Source of the DNA: Desertimonas flava
GTDB lineage: Bacteria > Actinomycetota > Acidimicrobiia > Acidimicrobiales > Ilumatobacteraceae
Assembly: GCF_003426815.1 (NCBI RefSeq)
Contig: NZ_QKYK01000001.1
Coordinates: 483,603 to 547,602, forward strand
Length of the DNA: 64,000 nt
Direction: 5' to 3'
In this document: positions 55,206 through 63,211 of the stretch, one piece after another
How positions within the stretch are numbered: position 1 is the stretch's first letter
How the letters are laid out: the number at the start of each line of letters is the position of its first letter
Position numbers and translations under genes: made by a program
The notes under the pieces: model-generated
The model's input: the letters and a program-made list of their open reading frames with translations, nothing else
Told to the model about the DNA's origin: nothing
Database searches by the model: none

Positions 55206-55661
55206 TCAGGCCACCGACGACTCGCCGGAGACGGATTCGGCACGACGGGCGACTCGCGCCAGCTCGCCGAGCACCATGCCGAGGGCCCGCTCCCGGACGA
55301 CGGACGGCTCCTCACGATCGCCGAGCACGCTGAGCGCCGGGGTGGTGGCTCCCCGACGGAGGGCGATGCGCACGATCGCGGCCACGGCTCGTTCGGCGGT
55401 GGCGATGCCGTGCTCGGCGACGTGGGCGCCCAGCAGGCCGCTCCAGCGGGCGAAGTCCGGCGAGCCCACCGTCGGCGGTCGGCCGCCGAGGAAGACCGGT
55501 TCGGCGACCGGGCCCCGCCCCGTGCGGAGCTGCCGGCGCCAGGGGCGGCGGGCGCGAGCCTGGCGTGCGATGCGGATGGCCGTGGCGTCGGCATGGAGTG
55601 AGGCGATGCGGTCGGCGACGAGCTGGTCGAGGGCGGGGCTGAGCGGCGAGGTGGGGTGCAT
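55206..55661 (-). CDS. Hypothetical protein, helical and Arg/Ala-rich
   Basis: 151 residues with helices and no motif known to me. FLGGRPPTVGSPDF near 57-70 is the only loop of note; a helical LVADRIASLHADATAIRIAR stretch precedes. ATG at 55661 chosen; a longer frame to 55715 overlaps the MocR start. Divergent from the MocR regulator (47 bases), which could control it, as MocR genes often face their targets. Confidence 0.5.
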   Translation of the reverse strand: MHPTSPLSPALDQLVADRIASLHADATAIRIARQARARRPWRRQLRTGRGPVAEPVFLGGRPPTVGSPDFARWSGLLGAHVAEHGIATAERAVAAIVRIALRRGATTPALSVLGDREEPSVVRERALGMVLGELARVARRAESVSGESSVA

Positions 55662-55708
55662 GAGAGCGACGGTACGCCCCAAGTGGCCCCCTGGTAAGGT
55701 CCAGTTCC

Positions 55709-57133
55709 GTGGCAATCGAGTGGACCGGTTCTGGTCCCGACCTCCTCGTCAAGCTCGACCGCAGCGGCGACGAGACGCTCGGCGCGCAGCTGCAGAACCA
55801 GCTGCGCGAGGCGATCCGGGCCGGCCGGCTGGCCGCCGGCGAGCGCCTGCCGTCGAGCAGGATGCTCGCCCGCGAGCTCGACGTCTCCCGCGGCCTCGTC
55901 GTCGACACTTACGCCCAGCTCGAGGCCGAGGGCTATCTCGACTCGCGCGCCGGGTCGGCCACCCGGGTCGCCACGCGCGCCGTCCCCGCGGTCCCACCGG
56001 CACCCGCGGGGGAGGTCCGGCGGCGGCCGACCGTCGACTTCGACTACGGGGTGCCCGACCTCGCCGGCTTCCCGATGAAGGACTGGCTGTGGGCGCTCGG
56101 CGAGGCGGCGAAGTCGGCGCCGTTCGCCGCCCTCGGCAACGACGAGCACCGGGGGATGGGCGAGTTGCGAGAGGTCGTGGCCGCCTACCTCCGACGCGTC
56201 CGCGGCGCCGACGTCGACGCCGACAACGTGGTCATCTGCTCCGGCTTCGCCCAGGGGCTCGGCGTCGTCGCCGCAGCGCTGAAGCGCCTCGGCATCGACA
56301 CGGTGGCCGCGGAGGATCCCCGCTCGCTCGACACCGACGCGTCGATCGAGCGCATCGGCTCGACCGTCGTGTCGGTGCCGGTCGACGGGCGCGGCATCGA
56401 TGTCGAGCGCCTCGCGGCCACCTCGGCCCGCGCCGTCGTGGTCACGCCCGCCCACCAGGCGCCGACGGGCGTGCTGCTCGCTCCGGAGCGCCGGAAGGAG
56501 CTGATCGCCTGGGCGATCGAGCGCGACGCCTTCGTGATCGAGGACGACTACGACGCCGAGTTCCGCTACGACCGCCAGCCCGTCGGGGCGATGCAGGGCC
56601 TGTCGCCGTGCCAGGTGGTGGCCATCGGGTCGGTCAGCAAGTCGCTCGCCCCCGGGCTCCGTCTCGGCTGGATCGTCTGCCCGGCCGAGCTCACGCCGGT
56701 GATCGCCAGGGAGAAGGAGATCGCCGACCGCGGCTCACCGGCGCTCGACCAGTTGGCCCTCGCCCACATGATCCGCAGCGGCCGGTACGACCGGCATCTC
56801 CGGCGCATGCGCACCGTCTACGCCGCTCGTCGCGAGGCGCTGGTCGCCGCCCTCGCCGAGCACGCCCCCTGCGTGCGGGTCAGCGGGCTGGCGGCCGGGT
56901 TCCACGCCGTGCTCGATCTCGCCGAGGGCGCCGACGAGCGGGCCATCGTCGCCGCCGCGCTGGAACGATCGGTCGGCGTGCAAGCCATGAGCCGGTGGCG
57001 GTCGAGCGGCGCGACGGTGCCGCCGCAGCTCGTCATCGGCTTCGGCAACGTCACCGAGAGCGCCATCGGTCGTGGCATCGAGACGATCGCCGACCTGCTC
57101 ACGTCCGCGCCCGGCTCACCCGCTGCAGCGTGA
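55709..57133 (+). CDS. MocR/PdxR-family GntR-type regulator with aminotransferase-like domain
   Basis: 474 residues. The GntR winged helix (LQNQLREAIRAGRLAAGERLPSSR, spanning 28-51, and ARELDVSRGLVVDTYAQL) is followed by a class I aminotransferase fold from about 100: TPAHQAPTGVLL, EDDYDAEFRYD and PLP Lys in SVSKSLAPGLRLGW. PLP or an amine is the usual effector. GTG at 55709. The 3' end overlaps the erm-like gene by 35 bases in convergent direction. Confidence 0.93.
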   Translation: MAIEWTGSGPDLLVKLDRSGDETLGAQLQNQLREAIRAGRLAAGERLPSSRMLARELDVSRGLVVDTYAQLEAEGYLDSRAGSATRVATRAVPAVPPAPAGEVRRRPTVDFDYGVPDLAGFPMKDWLWALGEAAKSAPFAALGNDEHRGMGELREVVAAYLRRVRGADVDADNVVICSGFAQGLGVVAAALKRLGIDTVAAEDPRSLDTDASIERIGSTVVSVPVDGRGIDVERLAATSARAVVVTPAHQAPTGVLLAPERRKELIAWAIERDAFVIEDDYDAEFRYDRQPVGAMQGLSPCQVVAIGSVSKSLAPGLRLGWIVCPAELTPVIAREKEIADRGSPALDQLALAHMIRSGRYDRHLRRMRTVYAARREALVAALAEHAPCVRVSGLAAGFHAVLDLAEGADERAIVAAALERSVGVQAMSRWRSSGATVPPQLVIGFGNVTESAIGRGIETIADLLTSAPGSPAAA

Positions 57134-57650
57134 GGATCCGGCAGCGCACGGCGGGGGGTGGGTCGAAGGCCTGACGCGGCAGTCGCGGCCCCACCGACAG
57201 GGCGAAGTCCCGTCGCCAGCGCGCGGCCGCCGGTGCGTGTGGCCCGGCCCAACGGTCGATCGCCCGCTCGTCGAGGACGAGGTGGGCGCTGATCAACCGG
57301 CTGGCGGGATGCAGGAGCCGCCGCAGTATGGCGCTGGTGGCGGCGAACGGCGGGTTGGCGACCACGTGGAACGGCCGCCGGGGGAGGCGCAGGTCGGCGG
57401 CGTCGGCGCGCACGATCGTGACGCGCTGTCCGAACTCGACGGCCAGCTCGTCGGCGCGGCCCGGGTGGCGTTCGACGGCGATGACGGTCGCCCCGGCGCC
57501 GACGAGCGGCCGGGTGATCGCGCCGAGTCCGGCACCGATGTCAATGACGAGGTCGCCGCGTCCGACTCCGGACCCGGCGACGAGGCGTTCAGCCCAGGCC
57601 GGGTCGAGTGAGTGCCAGCCCCACGCCCTCCGGGACTTGACCCCGGACAC
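57099..57650 (-). CDS. erm: Erm-family 23S rRNA adenine N6-methyltransferase (Erm(37)-like)
   Basis: 183 residues, short like Mycobacterium tuberculosis Erm(37) (about 179) and lacking the long C-terminal domain of classic Erm and KsgA. Opening RRAWGWHSLDP is a close match to that protein; SAM site VIDIGAGLGAITRPL, acidic AVERHP and catalytic NPPF follow. It would methylate A2058 or neighbours and lower macrolide-lincosamide-streptogramin binding. GTG at 57650. Its transcript starts just after a large hairpin. A 28-codon frame overlaps its start. Confidence 0.88.
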   Translation of the reverse strand: MSGVKSRRAWGWHSLDPAWAERLVAGSGVGRGDLVIDIGAGLGAITRPLVGAGATVIAVERHPGRADELAVEFGQRVTIVRADAADLRLPRRPFHVVANPPFAATSAILRRLLHPASRLISAHLVLDERAIDRWAGPHAPAAARWRRDFALSVGPRLPRQAFDPPPAVRCRILTLQRVSRART

Positions 57651-57675
57651 GGCGCACCATCACGAACATGTTCAT
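57589..57675 (-). promoter_or_regulatory. Possible leader peptide ORF overlapping the erm-like start
   Basis: An ATG at 57675 opens a 28-codon frame (begins MNMFVMVRRVRG) that overlaps the first 62 bases of the erm-like gene in another frame and stops at 57589. Residues 9-11 are Arg-Val-Arg, the +X+ pattern at which macrolide-bound ribosomes stall in several known Erm leaders. CCGGG/CCCGG dyads near 57631-57647 cover the erm start. This is inference from motif and place; the frame might be accidental. Confidence 0.25.
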
Positions 57676-57699
57676 GCGCCCACCGTAGGTGCCCACCCC

Positions 57700-57755
57700 C
57701 GCGTTCCTGTACTGGATTCGTCCCGCGAGCGGGTCAGGACCAGTACAGGAACGCG
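57700..57755. terminator. Large hairpin after the acyl-CoA dehydrogenase gene
   Basis: CGCGTTCCTGTACTGG (57700-57715) pairs perfectly with CCAGTACAGGAACGCG (57740-57755), 16 base pairs; the loop holds CCCGC-GA-GCGGG. It starts four bases beyond the dehydrogenase stop (57760) and ends 25 bases before the possible leader of the erm-like gene. Confidence 0.75.
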
Positions 57756-57759
57756 ACGG

Positions 57760-58905
57760 CTACGCGGAATAGCCGTCGAGGCGGGCGAGGACCTGGAGCA
57801 TCACCTCGTCGGCGCCACCACCGATGCCGACGATGCGGTTGTCCCGCACGAAGCGCGCCGGCCAGTTCTCCTCGACGTAGCCCATGCCGCCGTGGAACTG
57901 GAGGCACCAGTCGCCCACCTCGCGGACGAGCCGGCCGGCCTTCAGCTTGGCGATCGTGGCCTGCCGGGTGACGTCGTCGCCGGCGTCGTACGCCTCGGCG
58001 ATCGAACGGTGGTAGTGACGCAGGAGGTCGACCTCGGCGGCGAGCTCGGCGAGGCGGAACGACACGTACTGATGGCCGCTGAGCGGCTTGCCGAACACGT
58101 TGCGGGCGAGGCAGTAGTCGCGCGTGCGCTCCAGGGCGCGATCGCAGGCACCCACCGCGGTGTACGACGCCCACATCCGTTCGACGACGAACTGCGCCAT
58201 CTGCTGCTGGAAGCCGCGACCGATCTCGCCGATCGTGTTGGCCACGGGGACCCGGCAGTCGTCGAACGTGAGCGTGCCCGTGTCCGACGCGCGCATGCCG
58301 AGCTTGTCGTGGATCTTGGCGGCGAAGAACCCCGGCGTGGCCGTCGGGACGATGATCTGGCTCATGCCCTGATAGCCGCCCTCGTCGGACGTACGGGCGA
58401 GAAGGCACAACCAGTCGGCCTGGAGCGAGTTGGTGATCCACGTCTTGGTGCCGTTGATCACCCACTCGTCGCCGTCGCGGACGGCGCGGGTGCGCAGACC
58501 GGCCACGTCGGACCCGGCGTCGGGCTCGCTGACGGCGATCGACGCCACGAATCGCCCCTCGAGCGTCGGGCGCAGCCACGCCGCCTTCTGGTCGGGCGAG
58601 CCGAAACGGGCGAGCGACGGGGTGGCCATGTCGACCTGCACCCCGAGCGCCATCGGGAACGCCCCGTGGTCGGCGCGCCCCATCTCCTCGGCGAGGATCA
58701 GCGTGTACGCGTGGTCGGCACCCTGGCCGCCGTACTCGGGCTCGTACTCGAGGCCGAGCAGCCCGAGCCCGGCCATCTTGGCGAACACGTCGTGGAGCGG
58801 CATCTCCTCGGCCGTCTCCCACGCCGGCACGTTGGGGTTGATCTCCTCCTCGACGAATCGGCGCACCATCGTCCGGAAGGCCTCGTGCTCGGTGGTCATC
58901 CTCAT
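57760..58905 (-). CDS. Acyl-CoA dehydrogenase
   Basis: 381 residues. The N-terminal helices, SEPDAGSDV near 125 and WITNS (FAD contacts), then QFVVERMWASYTA with a Glu in helix G, and C-terminal FHGGMGYVEENWPARFVRDNRI. The usual C-terminal Glu is replaced by Gly in IVGIGGGADE, so the catalytic base is probably the helix-G Glu, as in isovaleryl-CoA and long-chain enzymes. It oxidises an acyl-CoA with FAD and passes electrons to ETF. It begins six bases after the stop of the LuxR/LAL regulator, so the two are co-transcribed. Confidence 0.93.
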   Translation of the reverse strand: MRMTTEHEAFRTMVRRFVEEEINPNVPAWETAEEMPLHDVFAKMAGLGLLGLEYEPEYGGQGADHAYTLILAEEMGRADHGAFPMALGVQVDMATPSLARFGSPDQKAAWLRPTLEGRFVASIAVSEPDAGSDVAGLRTRAVRDGDEWVINGTKTWITNSLQADWLCLLARTSDEGGYQGMSQIIVPTATPGFFAAKIHDKLGMRASDTGTLTFDDCRVPVANTIGEIGRGFQQQMAQFVVERMWASYTAVGACDRALERTRDYCLARNVFGKPLSGHQYVSFRLAELAAEVDLLRHYHRSIAEAYDAGDDVTRQATIAKLKAGRLVREVGDWCLQFHGGMGYVEENWPARFVRDNRIVGIGGGADEVMLQVLARLDGYSA

Positions 58906-58911
58906 CGCCGG

Positions 58912-61356
58912 TCAGCCTTGCGCCCCGGGAACGGCGGACCGCAACCGTGAACGATCGTCGACGCCGAGCTTCGTGTAGGCCCGGTGGAGGTGCCCTTCGA
59001 CGGTGCGCTGCGAGGTGCGCAGACGGGCGGCGATCTCGCGGTTGGTGAGCTGTTGCGCGGCCAAGGCGACGACCTCGCGCTCGCGCCGGGTGAGGCGGTG
59101 GGTGGCGGTCCAGTCGCGCAGCAGCGGATACGGCGTCGTGTCGATGCCGTCGGTGAGGCGACGGACGCGGAGCTCGGCGGCGCGAGCGGTGGCGCGCCGG
59201 CCGTCGTTCTTGGCGAGGTAGTGGGCCTGGGCCGCCGCCTCGGCCGCAGCGACCACGGCATCGATCGACTCGAAGAGCGCGGACGCCTCGACGAGGGCGT
59301 CGGCGTCCCCCTCCCGGACCGCCCGGAACTGTGTCGCCATCGCCACCGCCGCCGGACCGTCGACTCGAGCCATCGCCTCCTCGTCGGGCATCGCCGTGGT
59401 GACGCCGAGCCGCAGCATCGTGTGCCGGATGGACAGAGCAGCGCCCCACAGGCCCTGGCGCTCGCAATCGGCGACGAGGGCGCCGCCGGCCGATGCGACC
59501 TGTCCGGCACCGCCCCGGAAGAACGTCGGCCACAAGAGCAGGCGATCGATCTCGGGTGTGAGGAGCCGTCCGATGCGGCGAGGAACCCGCTCGGCCTGGG
59601 CCAGCATGGCGATGCCGCGCTCCTCCTCGCCCGACACCACGGCAGCCGCGGCCCCCGCGGCGAGGGCGAGGACCCGGAATCCGAACGGGTCATTGACGTC
59701 GAACGTGGCGAGCGCCTTGTCGATCTCGACGACTGCCCGGGGGGCCTGGCCGTTCTCCAACAGCGGGAGCCCCAACCCGAGCTGCATCACCCCGGTCAGG
59801 GCGAGCGGGCCGACCGGTGGCAGATCGTCGACGCCCCACCCGCCGAAGAAGCGGGCGAAGAAGAGCGCACTGGCGTTCAGGCTCCGGGCGAACGGCACCT
59901 GACGGTCGACCCGCGGGGCCTCGGCGACGGCGCGCTGAGCGTGGGTGACGGCCTCCTGGCTGCGGCCCGAGAAGACGAGGCCGGCGATGAGCGGCGGCCA
60001 GACGACGCACCGCTCCTCGTCGCTGCTGGCCGGGTCGTTGACGATCGTCAGCATCGGCTCGAGGCTCTCCTCGAAGCAGCCGGCATAGGCGAGATGGGCG
60101 TAGCGATAGGCGGCGAGCCGGCGGCTCGAGCTCGCTCCCGGCGTGAGCGTCGCGAGGGCCGCCTCCACGTCGTCGAGCTCGAACTGCTGCACGTTGGCGA
60201 GCATGATCGCCGACGCCTCGCGGAACTCCGTGTCGGCGTGGGCGGGGTCGACGATCACTGTGACGTCGAGCGGTGAGCCGCCGAACCGCGCGGCGTGGGC
60301 CAGCGCCAGCCGGGCGTCGAGATCGACCTCCGAGCCGACGGCCGAGGCGGCGAGGCGCCGGGCCGAGCGGTAGTCGCCTTTCCGATTGGCGGCGGTCGCC
60401 GCGGCGACCGCCAGGTCGCTTCGCGGACTGACGCCTTCGTCGAGCGACCACGTGCCCGCCCGCACGATGAACTCGTCGGGGGCGGCCGCGTCGGAGGCGA
60501 TCGCGTCGCTGAGCCGGCGCCGCATCGTGGTGCGCCGACCGGCCGGCATCGAGTCGCGGACGGCGAGCTCGAGACCGACGGGCTCGATGCGCACCAACCC
60601 GTCACCGTCGGTGGTGATCATGCCGATCCGTTCGCACGCGTCGAGCGCGTCGGGCGTGACGAGGTCGAGGATGGTACGGAGCGGGGCGCCTCCCGCGCAG
60701 GCGACGATGTCGAGCGTGGTTCGCACCGGCTCGGCGAGCTCGTCGATCCGCGACCGAGCCAGGTGGCGCAGCCGCGGACCGACCGTCGACGGGTCGCCGG
60801 CCCAGGCGAACGCCCGGCCCGACGTGACGATGCTGCCGTCGTTGCGGGCGTCGGCGACGAGCTCGCGGACCAGCAACGGCAGGCCCCCTGAGAAGCGCCA
60901 GAGATAGTCGACGAGTCCCCGGGACAACGGGCCGCCGAGGAGCCCCGAGGCCATCTCCTCGACACCGGCGGTGCTGAGTGGCGCAACCTCGATGCGGTCG
61001 ACGGCGCCGGACGACCACAGCGCGGTCAGCCACGACGGCAGCGACGCCCCGCTGCGTGCTCCGATGATCAGGCGGGCGTCGGGGGTGTGGCGCAACCAGT
61101 AGTCGAGCGTGGCCGTATCGACGTTGCCGAGACGTCGCGCGTCGATCGTCACCACGCTGACTCCGGGTGACGGCGGCCATTCGCCGACCGTGGTCCCGAC
61201 GGCGGCCAACTCCTCGACGATCGCCGTGGCCACGGCCGTGGTGCCGGCGCCGAACGGGCCGGCGAGCATGACGCCACGACGGCCCGCGCCCGGTGCGAGG
61301 GAGCGGACGCCAGCGGCGATGTGGTCGGAGCGCTCGACGAGTTCGGTCTGTGTCAC
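58912..61356 (-). CDS. LuxR-family large ATP-binding (LAL) type regulator
   Basis: 814 residues. N-terminal ATPase-like domain with GPFGAGTT (33-40), where the Walker A Lys is Thr39; a Walker B-like VVTIDARRL follows. A long TPR-like helical middle and a C-terminal LuxR HTH (LTRREREVVALAAQQLTNRE then IAARLRTSQRTVEGHLHRAY, residues about 750-790). GTG at 61356 has AGG seven bases upstream; an upstream frame to 61452 is unlikely. Controls perhaps the acyl-CoA dehydrogenase. ATP binding may be lost. Confidence 0.9.
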   Translation of the reverse strand: MTQTELVERSDHIAAGVRSLAPGAGRRGVMLAGPFGAGTTAVATAIVEELAAVGTTVGEWPPSPGVSVVTIDARRLGNVDTATLDYWLRHTPDARLIIGARSGASLPSWLTALWSSGAVDRIEVAPLSTAGVEEMASGLLGGPLSRGLVDYLWRFSGGLPLLVRELVADARNDGSIVTSGRAFAWAGDPSTVGPRLRHLARSRIDELAEPVRTTLDIVACAGGAPLRTILDLVTPDALDACERIGMITTDGDGLVRIEPVGLELAVRDSMPAGRRTTMRRRLSDAIASDAAAPDEFIVRAGTWSLDEGVSPRSDLAVAAATAANRKGDYRSARRLAASAVGSEVDLDARLALAHAARFGGSPLDVTVIVDPAHADTEFREASAIMLANVQQFELDDVEAALATLTPGASSSRRLAAYRYAHLAYAGCFEESLEPMLTIVNDPASSDEERCVVWPPLIAGLVFSGRSQEAVTHAQRAVAEAPRVDRQVPFARSLNASALFFARFFGGWGVDDLPPVGPLALTGVMQLGLGLPLLENGQAPRAVVEIDKALATFDVNDPFGFRVLALAAGAAAAVVSGEEERGIAMLAQAERVPRRIGRLLTPEIDRLLLWPTFFRGGAGQVASAGGALVADCERQGLWGAALSIRHTMLRLGVTTAMPDEEAMARVDGPAAVAMATQFRAVREGDADALVEASALFESIDAVVAAAEAAAQAHYLAKNDGRRATARAAELRVRRLTDGIDTTPYPLLRDWTATHRLTRREREVVALAAQQLTNREIAARLRTSQRTVEGHLHRAYTKLGVDDRSRLRSAVPGAQG

Positions 61357-61662
61357 GATCCTGCCTGCCACTGGAGAGGGACGCCCGGCGGGAGCCGGGA
61401 CTGGGAAGGTACCACCCCGGGAGAACGACGGCCAGGGGTTACCCGCGTGCAAAGCGCGTAGTTGCCCGAAACGTACGCGTACCCCCTCCGCTAGTGCCGA
61501 GTGTTACGGTTTGGATATGCTGCCAGCGGCGCCACCGACGACAGTTCGGTGGCCGGCAAATTTCCAGGCGGACCTCATGGCGGATCGTGGGGATGATGGC
61601 AAGGGTGCACTGACGCGGCGGCGTCGTGTGCGGCGGAGCCTTTGACTCATTGTCTCCATTTC

Positions 61663-61735
61663 CCCGGTTGGTTGGTTTCTCCCCGAGTTCCCACAACTAT
61701 GGGAGGACCGACCAACCGGGTCTCTTGGAACCCGG
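61663..61735. other. Structured intergenic region with competing inverted repeats
   Basis: The stretch 61357-61853 has no gene-like frame. Within it CCCGGTTGGT (61663-61672) can pair with ACCAACCGGG (61711-61720), and the stem grows inward by CTCCC/GGGAG. The same right arm can instead pair through CCGGGT (61716-61721) with ACCCGG (61730-61735). These are mutually exclusive, as in attenuators. It would lie in the 5' leader of the LuxR/LAL gene if transcription begins near 61.8 kb, or in an unknown small RNA. Confidence 0.35.
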
Positions 61736-61853
61736 GGTCCGGTCTTCGGAGATTCCCTCGACAGCTCGAGCCACCCTCGCTGTTCGTGAGCATCCTTCCA
61801 CGACCCGGTGAGTCACGGCCCGTCGTCAGCGACCCGCAGTGGAATGCCGCCCG

Positions 61854-63125
61854 TCAGGCGTTGGGAGCGAAGCGAACGAGGGTCGCCGCCGCCTTGTAGG
61901 CGGCCTCGGCCGGACCGATCTCGTCGGGGCGCAGCAGGTTGGCCATGATGCGCAGCACCCACTCCATCAGGGTGCGACTGTGCATGCCGGCCCGGGTGAG
62001 CTCGCGCATCAATACCGGGCGGCCGATCACCCGGGCGAACAGCCGGGCCACCTTGAAGTACTGGCCGTACTCGTCGTCGAGCAGCTTGGGATAGCGCTGC
62101 AGGGCGGCGGCGTTGTTGTCGATCAGGGCCTCGTGGATCACGTCGGCCGCCATGCGGGCCGTCTCGTAGGCGTAGTCGATGCCCTCGCCGTTGAAGGGGT
62201 TCACGCTGCCGGCGGCGTCGCCGATCACCAGGTAGGTGGGCCCGGCCTTGGGGCCGACGCTGCCACCCATCGGGATGCGCCCGCTCGTCGGGCGGCATTC
62301 GGGGGTCTCGGGATCGATCTCCCAGCGGTCGGCGATCTGGTGGGCGTAGGCGTCGAGCAGGTGCGTGGTGTTGACGCTCTTGAAGTCCCGGAACGTCGAC
62401 AGCAGGCCGACGCCGATGTTCACCGTGCCGTCGCCGACGGGGAAGATCCAGCCGTAGCCGGGCATCGGGTTCCCGTTGCGGTCCTTGACGTCGAGCGCCG
62501 ACTCGATCCATGGGTCGGCGTGGCGGGGCGTCGTCCAATAGCTCCGGATCGCCGTGCCGTACGGCCACTCCTTGGTCCGCGACGTGCCGAGAGCCCGCCC
62601 GAAGCGGCTGTTGGCGCCGTCGGCGACGATGGTGAACTCGGCCCGGATGTCGACCGTCGAGCCGACTCCGCCGTCCGGAGCGCGGCGGTTCACGGTGGCA
62701 CCGCGCACGAAGCCGCGCTCGACGATGGGATGCACTGCCTCGTGTCCCTCGAGGAGTCGGGCGCCGGCGCCGGCCGCGTTGTCGGCGACCATCTTGTCGA
62801 GTTCCCGGCGCCGCACGACGTAGCCGTAGTTCGGATACACCGGGTGGCTCGGCCATTCCAGCTCGAGCTGGCGACCCATGCCGGTGGCCCGCAAGCCGTT
62901 GTAGCGGTGGTACTGCTGGAGACCGCTCGACAGGCCCATGGCGTCCAGCTGGTGGACCGCCCGTGGGGTCAGGCCGTCGCCGCACGTCTTCTCGCGCGGG
63001 AACGTCTTGCGTTCGATGACGGTGACGTCGTGGCCGTGACGGGCCAGCCAGTAGCCGGCGGCTGCACCGGCCGGACCACCCCCGACCACGAGGACATCGG
63101 TCTGTACGTCGTTGGGGGTCGCCAT
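61854..63125 (-). CDS. Geranylgeranyl/menaquinone reductase family flavoprotein (MenJ-like)
   Basis: 423 residues. FAD site VVGGGPAGAAAGYWLARHG, FPREKTCGDGLTPRAV, GADGANS-like VADGANSRFGRALG and GDAAGSVNPFNGEGIDYA are family blocks. Related actinobacterial MenJ reduces one isoprene unit of menaquinone with FAD. ATG at 63125. It follows a membrane cytochrome c gene (87 bases), consistent with a quinone role in respiration. Archaeal-lipid type reduction is the other possibility. Confidence 0.88.
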   Translation of the reverse strand: MATPNDVQTDVLVVGGGPAGAAAGYWLARHGHDVTVIERKTFPREKTCGDGLTPRAVHQLDAMGLSSGLQQYHRYNGLRATGMGRQLELEWPSHPVYPNYGYVVRRRELDKMVADNAAGAGARLLEGHEAVHPIVERGFVRGATVNRRAPDGGVGSTVDIRAEFTIVADGANSRFGRALGTSRTKEWPYGTAIRSYWTTPRHADPWIESALDVKDRNGNPMPGYGWIFPVGDGTVNIGVGLLSTFRDFKSVNTTHLLDAYAHQIADRWEIDPETPECRPTSGRIPMGGSVGPKAGPTYLVIGDAAGSVNPFNGEGIDYAYETARMAADVIHEALIDNNAAALQRYPKLLDDEYGQYFKVARLFARVIGRPVLMRELTRAGMHSRTLMEWVLRIMANLLRPDEIGPAEAAYKAAATLVRFAPNA

Positions 63126-63211
63126 CGCCAGCCGACGCTATCGACGGGGCCGAGCAGGTCGGCCCGACGGGAACCGAGCGATCAGGACGGGCCGGTTGGT
63201 CGGACCGGAGG

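Noticed and set aside
61626..61811. Short plus-strand frame in the gene-free stretch
   Set aside because: No ribosome site, Pro/Ser-rich random composition, and it overlaps strong inverted repeats.
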